DNA of 64,000 nt from Eremophila alpestris peregrina. Its lineage: Eukaryota; Chordata; Aves; Passeriformes; Alaudidae. The position numbers and the translations under genes are program-made. Under the pieces are notes generated by a model, which searched no databases, was not told the origin of the DNA, and worked only from the letters and a program-made list of their open reading frames with translations. The stretch lies in contig WMCF01000015.1 of assembly GCA_009792885.1 (NCBI GenBank), positions 12,894,053 through 12,958,052 of the forward strand, read 5' to 3'. Positions 15,401 to 27,778 of this stretch are shown piece by piece (positions within the stretch are counted from its first letter, which is position 1; each line of letters opens with the position of its first letter).

Positions 15401-16193
15401 ATCTGGTGGCTTCAGCCATATAAAGTTGTGAAAATATGATTGTGCTTGTCTGCCTTAGTAGAGCGTGCTGGGACTACCAAGGAAAACAACTTTCCAAAAA
15501 TTATTCAACAGTCGTATCTGGGAAAATGCAGACTAAAGAACCCGTCACTTCAGCACTCTGCCAAACTGAAGTAAAGTAATACATTCTTCTAGATATCTGT
15601 TCTCAAAGAAGACTGACTTTTCAATAACAAATCTGATGTTGAGTCAGCACCTGAAACATGTTTGCACAAGGGTTATTTGACAATATTCATAGGTTTTATA
15701 TGGGTAATTTATTTTATGTCTGGTACATGCAAATCAGAGCTACCACAACATTGCTTGCTTCAACCTCTTCTACTTGCAATGCAGTTAAAGGTCCCTCATG
15801 GAAGACTGAATAATCAATTCTTCATTATTCTGCATTATCAGTCCACAATCATTGGTGAACTAGGCTAAACTTTCATTCTCTGCTCAATGGGTTAAAAAGA
15901 GACAGGTCATAGAACCCTGACCTATAATTCTGTAGCCATGTAATACCATGTTTCCAGTTTGAGGAGTCCAAAGTTCTTCACTGAGTTTGCAAGGGCTCAA
16001 GACTACAGATTGTCAGGCCCATTCCATGTGGACTTCTGATCAAGAATTATTTTTAATCAAAAGTAATTATTACAGAAATAGGGCATTTATGCAGAAAAGG
16101 TTTAATATTAATAATGATGTAGTTAAAGTTGACATACTGCACCCCTTAGTTTTTTATCCCTTTCCTTGGATCACTATTCAGGTGGGAAGATCC

Positions 16194-16332
16194 CAGAATC
16201 ATAGAACTATAGAACCATCGAGGTGGAAAGAGACCTTCAACATTATCCAGCCCAATGATCCACTGCAACTCCTAACCACCATTCCATATCACCCAGCTCC
16301 ACATCCTCTTGAACACCTCCAGAAGGGCACAT
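16194..16332 (-). mobile_element. CR1 LINE fragment, 3' end, minus strand
   Basis: The plus strand begins with the reverse complement of the short terminal repeat of CR1 (the pattern AGAATCATAGAA followed by a diverged copy). It then shows the complement of the CR1 3' UTR: a 'gaggtggaaagagacc' block, a 'ccagcccaatgatcc' block and 'gaacacctccag'. About 140 bp of the 3' terminus remains, as expected for a severely 5'-truncated CR1 copy. The 5' boundary near 16332 is approximate. An open frame crossing it on the plus strand is antisense read-through, not a gene. Confidence 0.88.
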
Positions 16333-16487
16333 TTGCTAAAAGTACTGAGAACACATTCTAGGTATTCTCATGTCTTGGTTAGCATTTCAAGTGATAGAAC
16401 ATTCTTTTCAGGCAACCACATATCACCCACAAAATAATTTTTAGGCATTTTAGGCACCAAAATAGAATGTGTTCCTCAGCTTCATCA

Positions 16488-16605
16488 TCCAGTGCAACAG
16501 GTTGCCCAGAGAAGACGTGAATGCCCCATCCCTGGAAATGTTCAAGGCCAGGCTGGATGGTAGCGGGGAGCCTGAGCAACCTGGTCTAGCTGAAGGTGTC
16601 TATGC
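16488..16605 (+). mobile_element. CR1 LINE fragment, plus strand, lacking its 3' terminus
   Basis: The stretch matches the sense strand of the CR1 3' UTR: 'aacaggttgcccagagaag', 'atgccccatccctgga', 'tgttcaaggccaggctgga' and 'caacctggtctag' follow in the family's usual order. The final part with the 8-bp terminal repeats is missing; the homology stops just before a T/C-rich and A-rich junction at 16608-16640. Its orientation is opposite to the CR1 piece about 155 bp to the left, so these are two separate insertions or the product of a rearrangement. Confidence 0.87.
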
Positions 16606-18850
16606 TTTTTTTTCCCCCTATTTTTTGGAAAAAAAAAAAAAAGAATCTTCAATTAAGATACAGATAGGCTCAAATCTAATCAATTTTCTAGATAATACAT
16701 CTGAGTCTGTTTCCTATTTCATAGACACCAAATATTTCAAGCACTAGCCTCACTAGGAAAAGTGTGAATTTTCCTCTTCTTTTAAGATGAAGGAATTAGT
16801 CAATTCAGCATAGATTTTTCAGTGAAACTATACTTCCCCACTGTTTTATAATTTGGGAGCCATTCATCAAAATATATATGAAAATAGAATAGATTACTAC
16901 CTTTCCCTTTCTTAATTAACTTTACCAGAGTTCCTTTTAGTATTCATTCTCTATTTTGTGAAATACTAGGGTAACTTAACATTCTCAGTGATATTTACAC
17001 TGTATTAGCTGTCATTTTCTATTTTAAATCAGATTTGACTTGCTACATTTTTAACCCTTAGCTTTCATATCAGACATGTTGCATCAGGTTTGGAAGGGGG
17101 AAATAATATTTTTCTTCTTAATTTGTTCTTTCTCCCCATCCCTGTTCTTTTTTCTTTTCTCTTTATTTATTTGAAAAGGAAATTATAATAATGCTGGGTA
17201 AATAATGCTTTCTATTCCATTATGGCAGAGGGTTTATGTAGAGAAGAAAATAAGTGTTGTACATACAATCTGTAACATGTGACATGTTGGACCCAATTCA
17301 TCCACATTTTGTGACATCTCATATGCCAAACAGGGCCATGATAGTTATTGCTGATCAGCTTAATTGTTTATTACTCAGAAAATTCAATTGAACCACAGTT
17401 TAATCCTTTAATTTCCACTTTCACAAAACATTCACAATACATACATAGCTAATCACATTGCCTACAAAGGGAGCAACTTAGAGTTTTGCCACGTATTTAA
17501 TTACTGTGTATTTGCCAAGATATTTTTTTGTTATTCTGCTGTTGCAACCTGTCACTCAGTGGAAACACTTGGCTGGCATTATACAGCATCACTGATCTTT
17601 ACCTAATGTGAAGTAAGTGACATAACTTATGGCTTCTCCAATCATTTCTTGAACATGAAAACTTTGCCAAGATCCTTTAGATGTGTAGCACATTAGACCA
17701 CAACTTTCATTTGGAAAATAATGATATTAATTCCTACTAAGAAATTAACAGCAAAAGAAGGATTTTTCCTACTATAAGAAACCTGTGATTTTCCTAAGAT
17801 AAGCAATTAATAATACTTTACAAGAAGAGAAAATATTCCAAAACAAGAAGTGTTCTTGAACAGCATGTTTGCAAACCTATTCTTATTAGATGTTGTAGAA
17901 CTGGACATAGTCTTAAGGAACAGCATGAAATATTTTTATTTAAATAATAATTAGCTTCAATCCTGCTCTTAGGCGCAAAAGAGTATCTGTTTTGGATTTA
18001 TCAAGAAAATACTCAAAACAATAGTAAAATTTGCATAATGCCACCCAGTTCCTGCAGTTTGCTTTAGGAATTGAGTATTGTGGAGAATATTTTTTCTGTA
18101 TTTTTAAATATGGGTTAAGATGGGTTTAAAAACCTTGCACCACATATTTCTTTTCATTAAATTACTTTATCCTAGCATAAAAACTGTCACACTTGAACTT
18201 TTATATTATTATAGTAGATATGAAGTGATTTTATAGCAATATGAAGTCAAGAGCTGAGTTAACATAAGAGCAGGAGAATAAAAGCTCAGTTTTCAAATAT
18301 TATCTAGAAAGTTAAAGAAAATGCATTTGATGAACTTCACTACTGTTGCTATGATTTCTAATGCTCGTTTGATATTTAAAAATGCATATTTCTTTATAAA
18401 ATTTGTTTTATATGTCATTGATAAAGAAGCTTTTGATGTCAAGATACCCAGTACATCAAGGAAAGCTCTAACAGCATCTCCAAAACCTGCAATCTTTACA
18501 ACCTACCTGAAAGGATTCTGAAAATGGTGTCTGAGTAACACACTGACTCACTAACACTGGTTTTTAGTTAGTGTAACAGCACTGGGGAAATCACAGAATG
18601 ATAAGAAAGTTAATAGTGGATTAACACTTTTTTTTTAAAAAAAAGACAAACAGGATAACTTAGCCAATAAGATATCAGCCCTGGCTAATATTTAACTAAT
18701 AAAGACTTAAAGCCATATAATTTATGCTACAGAATATTGGCAACTGATTTTTTTGTCTTTCTTCAAAGGATTTAAGATGTAGTATGCAAAATGCCATTCA
18801 TTTTGGATTCTGCAAGGAATATTACTCACTGACAAGCAAATATGATCCCT
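16606..18850. other. A+T-rich non-coding stretch
   Basis: I see no gene or named repeat. A T-run and A-run junction lies at 16608-16640, directly after the CR1 piece. The rest is unremarkable A/T-rich sequence. Confidence 0.6.
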
Positions 18851-18855
18851 GTGAT

Positions 18856-19357
18856 TGTTGCCGTAGCCCTCCTATTAGTGGGTAAAAATAAGTCAAGGCA
18901 CAGACTTCTTGTTAAATGCTGCATAAAAAGGGTCCTGGTTTATTCCTCTTCACTGACTCTGGCTGTAGCAAGTTTCTACTATAAGTTTCTCTTACAGCCT
19001 CTGACTGCTGGTTATTTCCTGCTAAACTATGGCTTCAGGCATTGGTTTGAAGACTCTGAATGCAGGCTTTTACCCAGCTAGACTGTGACTGCAGATTCCA
19101 ACAACAGGCTCTAACTGCAGATGCAGACTGACCTTACAGCAGGGATATTCTCTCCAGGATCCTTCATGCTTCCCTCCTTCATGCTCCTCACAGTTCCTAC
19201 TCCATGAAAATACTCCTCTTTCCTAACGAAACCCCTCTTTTATCTTACTCATCCTTATTGGATACAGCTGTTACTGATCAGGGGTGAGGCTGTATTGGGT
19301 AATTAACACAGCTGCCACTTATCAGGGGTGAGGTTACCTGTATTCCCTTCTCCTACG
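18856..19357 (-). mobile_element. Solo LTR, family 1, copy A (minus strand)
   Basis: The reverse complement of this interval aligns over its whole length with 36704-37213 (copy B), which defines the element without any database. Read on the minus strand it starts CGTAGGAGAAGGGAATACAG (the first base of an expected TG has mutated) and ends AACA. It carries an AATAAA-type signal (plus-strand TTTATT at 18939-18944) and a GATAAAA-like TATA box upstream. The flanks are GTGAT (18851-18855) and ATGAT (19358-19362), a 4-of-5 match fitting a decayed 5-bp target-site duplication. No internal retroviral sequence adjoins it, so it is a solo LTR. A 79-codon plus-strand frame at 18842-19081 is antisense to the LTR and shares its 'protein' with a frame in copy B only because the DNA is repeated. 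Confidence 0.85.
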
Positions 19358-19756
19358 ATGATTTTATCCACATGTGACCTGTTAAATGGATTAAGAACTA
19401 GCCAACCCATACATTTTAGCTTGATGATATTTGACACTGACAAGCAGAGGGAAATGAGAGAGGAGTGGGATTTCACATGGGTTAGTACTGGTGTGACTGT
19501 CTCTAATAATGGATATTAGACATAAAAATACTAATTTCAAAAAGTCAAAGGGTTTAAAGTCTACAGTGATAACACTAAGAGATAGCTTTCACACAGCACA
19601 GTTTCTTGTTACCTGCAGTTTCAGATACAAAAGATAAAGTGTAGAGAAGGAAAATGAGAATAAATTTCTAACATGACCATGAAAAATACAATAGAGGAAG
19701 AGGAAACATGCATAGAGACATTATAAAAGTTGGTGTGAGAGATAGAAAAAATTATT

Positions 19757-19965
19757 AATGGCTCAAAACAACAGAAGTGCGTGTGTGGAGGGGTGGGCCA
19801 GGACAAGCTCTGCAAAGAGTGTCATGGTGCACTGCTCCACAGCTGGCCCTTGGACACTAGTCCAGCCCAGAATGGCTATCAGCCACTGGCACGCCTCAGG
19901 GCCCCAGGAGACTAAAACAGATAAAAGCAGTTGTACAAAGGCGTACATGGACACAATAAAAAGTT
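19757..19965. other. G+C-richer islet, possible old LTR or SINE remnant
   Basis: About 200 bases stand out from the A+T-rich surroundings. A G-rich start (near 19783) is followed by 'cacagctggcccttgg', 'gcctcagggccccagg' and an ACAGATAAAAGC motif resembling a TATA box, then an AATAAAAAG at about 19955. This arrangement resembles the promoter and polyadenylation layout of an LTR, but I do not recognise the family and see no target duplication. It lies about 400 bp from LTR copy A and does not look like part of it. The open frames on both strands are a by-product of base composition. Confidence 0.3.
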
Positions 19966-20017
19966 TTTATTTTGTAGCAGCTAAGATAGTGCTGGAATTC
20001 AAGCAGTGATTATTAAT

Positions 20018-20060
20018 CTTTCTCTGCCCCCTCTCTCTTTTCTCCCTCTCTCTCTCATTC
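20018..20060. repeat. CT-rich low-complexity tract
   Basis: This is a run of CTCT and CCCTC units interrupted by T-runs and one G. It is a polypyrimidine simple repeat with nothing else attached. Confidence 0.8.
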
Positions 20061-21963
20061 TTTTGTCTCTTAACTTTTGCCATTCAAAATCTGGGTAATT
20101 TAAAGTTGGGTGGTTAGCTATGTTAGTGACTTGTGAAATGTATTATTTCAATAGAATGTTGCTTTAAAATTTGCCAAGTACCATTATTTTCTAAAGTTTG
20201 TCAGTAAAATTTTGTTGTTCAAACTCTTGAGGTTGTTTTCACGTTCTTCCTGTGCACCTGCCTCAGGGTACTAAAAAACTAAGCCTGTGCAAGAAATTTG
20301 TTAAGTGACTCCACAGCTTTACAGATGACAGGCAGAATTTGTGGACCAGATTATCAAAGAATATTCCAGCTTTTCTAGTGAAGAGTAGCCACAAGCCTAA
20401 GGAGGCATTGAAACCATCTTCATGTGTTTTTTGAGGCATGTATGAGGTGTAGAACACTCATGGGAGATGTAGGAGCTGCATGTGTGAACGAAGCCTTGTT
20501 TAATTGCAAGTTATTTATTTTTTTTTACTGTATTTATCAGAGACGTAAGTAGTGATAAAGCTACCTCAGTTTATGCTTACATTTTACCAATACTTCCCTT
20601 CCAAATGGCCTTATGTAACTGTCTTCTGCCCACATATATCCTACAGATATCAAACAAACTTAAATGTCATTCATGGAGTCTCATTTACACATCAGAGTGC
20701 CAGGTTAGTGGCACACTTGTTTTAGCAGTATACAGAAGGATCTTGCTATTTTGAACTAAAGATTGCATTTAAGGAAACGTAAAAAACTCAGTGACAAGTC
20801 TAACCCAGTAAAACTACTTAAAATACATCTGCTTGAAGGAAAGGGTCAGTAACAAAGACCTAGATAATTTTAGAAGCCATTCTTCAATATGTGCTATTAT
20901 TACAGAGAAAACAGTATTCTCTCCCATAATATTTATGCAAGGCAAACTACATGCTTTACATTCACTCTTCAACTATGTTTAAATTCCTTCCTTTTCATCT
21001 TCACTATAAGCCCCAGAATGATTGATTTGCTTAGGTGCAAAGTGCATATTTTCAACATATGATTGCTAAAATATCCAAAGAAAGATTTGGTTTTCCTTCA
21101 ATGAAGCAGTTGTGTGCTGGGATTTGTTCTCCAAATCATGAGGTAGTTTGAAGTATAATACCACTGAGGAGTGTATTTCATACACTACATGCAGTTTGTT
21201 CAGCTACAACCATTGGCAGAGGAAAAAGCAATAAAATTTCTTTATTGAAATTGTACTTCGTATTTGTCTGTAAATTCTAGCTACTCTGATAGTGAACACA
21301 GCTTTACGTAAGGAAATAATCAAATGTCTTCTCTGATGTTTTTATACTAACTAGAAAATAAAGTTAAAATTATACAATGAAGCCAGTAACTCCAGAAACA
21401 ATATGCAATAAAACCAGGCATAGACATTCACCATATTCCAAGTACGTATAAAACCAAAGGGAAAATGATAAATTCCTGAGAAGCTGAAACCATATCTCCT
21501 TAACCACTTTATCTAAAGTTACTGGGGTTTTCAAAAGAACTCAAGCCCTCTGCTTATGCAAAAAGACATCTGTAGTTGAAACCTCTTTTTATAGGGCAGT
21601 GTTACTCACCAGCAGTGCTAGTTTCTCCCTTGTATTGCAATTCCAGAATGTGCATGTAAATGATTTCTTTCCTCTGAGGTGAGATAAAAGTTTCCTCAAA
21701 TATAGTAATTTTCTCATCTGAAATAATGAAGCTTCAATGAAATAACATGCATTTAAAACAGGTGAAGACCCAAATCAGAGCACTGGAGGAGGCGCAAGGT
21801 GGGAGAGCAGTATGTAAGAATAGATTTCCAGGGCTGCAGGTTCTCTTGAGTAGCCGTCATCTATGGTTCCAGAGGCTGTAACTGATTTACACCAAGTTGA
21901 ATCAGCTTCCACCACGTGAAAGTCTTCAGGCTTATGAAAATCATACCATATGCTGGATAGCAT

Positions 21964-21967
<4 letters not shown>

Positions 21968-22002
<35 letters not shown>
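21968..22002. repeat. (TA)n microsatellite
   Basis: An uninterrupted alternating AT run of 35 bases. Such tracts are length-polymorphic and can extrude cruciforms; they are also places where read or assembly length is unreliable. Confidence 0.95.
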
Positions 22003-22003
<1 letters not shown>

Positions 22004-25000
22004 CCTTAGAAATGTGATGGGCTTTCTATTCCAGGATATCTTGACCTGGTTCTGAACATAATTTGATAAACTGTCTGGGGCTGTGTCATTTGTAAGCTTT
22101 TCATTAAGTTATTCTAAGACAGATGCTGGGAAAGAAAGAGATGTCACACAAGGTTATAACATGTCACAAACATTGCAGACCTATTGTCTGTACATATACA
22201 TATTGCTAAGATCTAAAATGTGAAGCCAGAAAAATGTAATTAGTACTAAAATGCTGGATATACTATTCTATGGAATTTAAAAAATCTCTTCTAGCTTTCA
22301 TTGACTTTTAAAATTGCATAGTACTTTCTTATTCTATCGTGCTTCTCACACCTAATGATTGATGGCTATATATATAATAAATATGTTGAATATGAAAATC
22401 TATGAAAATTTGGGGCTATATTTTTAATGAGGTTAGAAAATGCAATCCAAACAGCAAAAGTCTAGAAAATAGATTCTTGCTATATCACACAAAAAACAAA
22501 CAAAAAAACCCCAAAACAACAAAAAAACCCTAATTAAGACCCTTAACTCTTTCATTACTTTCATTATCAAATTAAAGAGAAGAAATCCATGCACACTGAG
22601 GTGCTCTGGAAAAAATATTATATTTTCACAAGCTGTTATCTCTGTAATTTAGCAGTTCTGTTCCATAACTCAAAAACAACATTCTCCTGCATACTGGCTT
22701 TTAATGGAGAAATATGTCAGGAATGTGGAGCAATAGAAGAGATGTTTTGCTCCATTCTGACCTTTTGTAGTGGAAGTGATGCTATTAAACCAAATGAAAG
22801 TATGCTGTCCTAATAGTGCAGCTTCAGAGTGGAAATTCTTGCCAAATAGTATATAATTATCTGCTAAATGTATTTCTGTACTAAAATGTGATAAAACCTT
22901 ACCATTTATGGGGTTCTCAGAATAGGAAAGCTTAAGCTGTTAGGGAGAACAATAGTTCTTCAAATAATATCCTTGGAAGTGTGGTACAGAGTCCATAACT
23001 AGAACTACTCATTTGCTCTCTGGCAGTTCCTAAATCGCTCATATGTAACTCAACCATACTAAGAGCCCTCAGCCATTGTACATAATATCTTACAATCTAT
23101 TCACCTACAACCTGCACACACAAAAAAAGAATCACTAAGAAGCTAAAAAATGTCAGGTTTGTGTATTACATAAATGTCCAAGGTCATGCTTTTTCCTCAA
23201 GATGTGTCAAAATGACAGATAAATACCATCTGCAGAAGACCCTAAATCATTTTTTTTTCTAAGAGAGTTCTACCCCACATGAAAGGAGGCAGTGCTAGAG
23301 GTTTTGTTCTGAACTGCTCTTTTCTTCTGAACAGATTTCTCTGAATCTGTTACACATCATCAAAAGTAATTAAGTGCTTACTGATACCAAGATAAACAGT
23401 AAGACAAACAAGGACACTTGTTCAGATGGCTAAACATCTAATAAAGATTTTTACCTCAATACCTGTAGAGAACCAAAGGATAATTATCTGGTTTACACTC
23501 CCTTTTGGTTAAACTAGCAGTACAGGCACTAGCTAAAGATGACTCATGTTGTCTTAAATATCTCTCTAAAAATGGATTATCACAGCCTTCTAAAGGTCTG
23601 TTTTTTTCCATTAATATGAAGGGAGTTTTGTCAACTACAATACAGACTTAGTTTCAGATGTCTAAAGACATCTAAAAGATGCATGCATCTCTGGTGTAAA
23701 TTGCATTTATTAACAGCCAGTCAAAAAATGTCATTCTGAGGATTCCTCATTCATGGATATGTCTTCTGGGGGAATACCCTACCTCATAACAGGAAAAGGG
23801 GTTTGAGACATTCCCAGTGTCAGGCAGGACACAGAAACAACCACAAAACCACAAATTTAATACAAGGAGTAAATTTGTTATTCTTACCTTGAGAACCATT
23901 GGATGCCAAGCATCTGTGCAGAAACACAAAAATACAATGCAGGCACTACAGAACTCAGTTCATGCTAGAGGATCACCAGACCTGCTGTCTACATCTGTAC
24001 TTCAGAGATTCACCCAGGAGTGGTTTACCACTGTACCTTAATCTTTCCCCCAAAGGGCAGGAATCTCAAGCATGTTCAGTGGGGTCCCTCTAAGTTTATC
24101 ACAGACCTATGTTATCTAAACACATATTTTCCTGTCAAACACCAGACAATTATTAATATCATACATCAGTAAGATTTAAATGAATTGATTTATCTTTCAT
24201 TTCCTCATTTTCATGAAGAAAATCATAAATCTGTATTTAAATCAAACTTTAGGAGTAAGGTCTTCCACCAAGTTTCTGTTCCTTGTACTGAATGCTTGAT
24301 TGCTTGTGTATGGTGTGATAAAAGACTGCGGCTCTAAGCCTGGAGATGTGGGCTTCCTTTCCTTTTTTGCATTTTGATTCTCCTTTAGCTTTCATAGATA
24401 AAAGCAAATGGACAGTATCTCATGCAATGCAGATGATATATCAATGTTAGACTTGTGATATGAGCGCATGATCTGCAACTCATAATCATGTTGTTCTTAA
24501 TATATAATGGGCTAATAATTGGATTTCAAGACAAAACTGTCTCAGCCTTGTTGATTTTTTTTTCTTAAGCCATTTAACTGAAGTTCAGTAAGTTAAGTGA
24601 TAGTCACTATGCTACGGGAAATTATTTCATGCCTTCATATGTATGAGATTTTTCATATCTACACAAAATTAAAATATCACCATGAATATTCAGGCTCAAA
24701 AATGAAGAAATTTTACAGTCTAAAAAGTAAAGAAATTACCTTGTATGGTCCAAAATCTCCTAAGATTTTAATCTAACACTTGGGGCCAACATGCAGACAC
24801 TTAATTTTGAATACATGTTTAATAAAGCCTATGTTACAACAGCATTGCATAATTGTTCTTTCACATTAAGAAAAGAATGAAGGTTTACAGACTTAGGTTG
24901 TTTGGGTTATTTTAGAGTCAGGAGAGTGACTTTAGCTTTTCATTGTGATCTTCCCTGTTGCTTCTTTCACAATGACTTCTATAACAAAATTCAAAGTCAA

Positions 25001-25243
25001 GCACAAACATAAATATGAAAATCACATTCGAGTCTCCCTTTGATTTTGAGCCTATAATCAAGATGTTGAACATAATTAAGGTAAAACAGAAGTCAATTCT
25101 TCTTCTTTCTGTCAGTTAAGGAATCTCTTTTTAAAGATATTTAAGGCAAAAGGATGACTAAGATCATCACTTTTTTTAGGATCAATTTATCTAATAAAGG
25201 TTCTAAAAGATAGCCTGATCCTTTAATGTACAAAGTTGAAATC

Positions 25244-25263
25244 AATGTTATACATATAACATT
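25244..25263. repeat. Short inverted repeat (8-bp arms)
   Basis: AATGTTAT, a 4-base loop ACAT, then ATAACATT form a perfect stem. A further AATGTTATAATAAAT follows a few bases on, giving a small cluster of related A/T words. No terminator-type role is expected in this genome; it is recorded as structure only. Confidence 0.6.
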
Positions 25264-27743
25264 TAATAAATGTTATAATAAATAGCATTAATATATTTAA
25301 ATCAATAAATATATTCATGGACAATATCTTATGAATTCTCAGATAGATGTACCATGGTGGCAAGATCAATAACATGACTGAAATTTTCCTAGATAACTTT
25401 AGATATCAAAAATAGTGTTGGTAAATCATGTACATCCCCTACAGTCAGTGAAGATAAAGGATATGTCCTTGGGAGAAAAATTAATATAATGTGTTATGGA
25501 CACCTGTGTAGGGTGAGGGACAATTTCTAGGGAAATGAGACAAAATAAATCTAGCTTTTCTTGGTTCCCTAAAAAGAAGGCCAAGATGAGCTATAATGCA
25601 GGGAGTAGGAGGAAGAGATATTTTATAATGGAGAGAAATCCATTCCTGTTTTTAGAGCCTTAGTATAGCACTTCACAGATCTTGTTAGTCTCAGTTCAGC
25701 TATACTAAAAGGTTTTGTTGGGGTGATGTAAAAAGGATTTAGAAGACTGGCACAAATGAAATGTCACAGCAGTTTTTGGACAAAGTATATTCACAAAGAC
25801 AGGTGAGCAAATTGATGAGTACTGAACAACAAAGTACATACAACAAAAAGAGCAAAGAGATTCTTAATCTACTATGAATGTATAAAGTTTTTTATCTATC
25901 TTAATCTAGATAACTACCTAGTCTAAGTTATCTGATACTGGTATGGACATAGGAGAGAGGTAAGAAGGAGCGTAGGAAGAGTGATTTGCCAAGTCAGCTG
26001 GAAAAGGAATCTCATCACTGAAGACAATATTGTTCCTTGTTAATATCTGTGCTGTGGTATTACCCCAAAAGACTGTGGGTATGTACAGGTGGGGCATATC
26101 TACCTTTCATTATGTAGTGTAGCAATAGGCACACTTTATTTGACCAAACACTACACTTTTAGTAACTGCTGTTGAACACATGACAATAAGTGCATAAAGA
26201 GCTTTGTCTATCTTTTTGAATAAAGCAGTGGTAGACGCTATCATACCAGTTTATACAACAATTACTTTTTCTAAGTTCAATTAAAGTTCTTCTTTTTCTT
26301 TAAGTGGCCTAAAGAATGCCATTATTGTAAATAACTGTTATGAATCACAGCTACAGACAATAGCCTATTTGACCTTGCTTTGAGAAAGAGCATAATACTG
26401 TCCATGAAAGTGCAGCATGAGATACATTTCCACATAAACCAGTTCATCTATCAGTACCCATTCAATTTGAAAACAACACTGATGATGGGTCCTCAAGAGG
26501 TTTGCCAAGTCCTCAAAGTCAATATTCTCCCAAACATAGCAAGTCATGACACATAATTTATGTAGGAAATGAGCCACATGATGATTTTGTTAATTTAAGA
26601 CCATCAGTGGAGTAAGTTTACCCACAGAAATCATCCTAAATATAATTAATGTATATAGCCATAAATAGTATTAATGTGAAGCTGTTCTCCCACCGTTAAG
26701 TGGTTGTTATGGTGATAATATATTAAACTAAAAATTACTATGAAAGTTACTCAATATTAATTCTAAATTTGTAAAACTATCAAGAGAGTTAGGAAATTAA
26801 GTTTTTTTAAAAAATTATTCAAAGCACCTGCATGTGTTTCATGTGCGAAATTAATTGCCATATTAAATTAGCAGAATGACATTAACATTAAGGGATCATT
26901 AGTATCATTCATAATTATTCATTATCTTTAACCTGAATCATATGTCATTTCCTTGACATACTGTATTTATTATTAAAAAGGTTAGCTTTTCAAAACTCTA
27001 ATTATAGGTATAGAACATATGTAAGATATACACAAAGATAAATTTTCTCAAGTATATTTTTTTTCTGTAAAGAATGGAATATTTTATCTAAATCTTAATC
27101 CAGCTGGGTTCAAAACTGGAAGAAAGTAAGAATATCATCTATTGATAGAAAATGGAGAAAAAGGAACAGCAATGGCACCAAGGTAATCAGTTGCTGTTTT
27201 CATTGATAGTCTAGATGTTACAACATACATCTTTCTTTATATGCTTTGAACTATGATGTGGCAAATCACCCCAAAGTGCTACTAGGTATATAGCTTATTT
27301 TTCAGTCTTTGATTTTGTTCACTGATTTAAATAATTTTATTCTTCATATGAAGATGTGTGGTTCTTTTTGGAGACCCTAAATTGACTGTGAAATCAGTCT
27401 AAGATGTACTTTGATTCTGTATTGTTAGTTTACACACACATAAAAATATAATTCAACATTTATACCAGTACAGATTTCTGCTAGTACAAACTAGAGGTTG
27501 TCGAACCATGAGTTTAACCTTTACTCAAGTGCTCTGTGACAGATGGATTGGCTGTATGGTCCCTGTTCTCTCCTGACATACCCCTAAGTGGCAATTAGTC
27601 CACCTCTTACATAGCCTCAGCTGTTCTGCACTGACAATGATAAACAATAATAAAAGCTCTACTGGCTTCAGCAGATCCACACCAGCGGAAGCTATGATGC
27701 TGTGCTCCCAGAGAATTAATATAATAGCTACTGACATTACAAG

Positions 27744-27778
27744 TTTGTAGGGAAAAAATGTTTTGTAGGGAAAAAATG
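27744..27778. repeat. Two-copy 18-bp direct repeat
   Basis: TTTGTAGGGAAAAAATG occurs twice, one base apart, giving an 18-bp period. The two copies are identical, so the duplication is probably recent relative to the surrounding repeats. Confidence 0.9.

Larger units (their letters stand above)
1..16193. other. A+T-rich non-coding stretch, no gene seen
   Basis: I see no exon, RNA gene or recognisable transposon in this stretch. Open frames are short (about 102 codons or fewer up to the last 200 bases), have no family resemblance, and end at random-looking stops. A 124-codon frame starting at 15987 runs into the CR1 piece that follows and is not a gene. The content is A/T runs and a few small simple repeats, listed separately. 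Conserved non-coding elements could be present, but they cannot be recognised without alignment to other birds. Confidence 0.6.
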
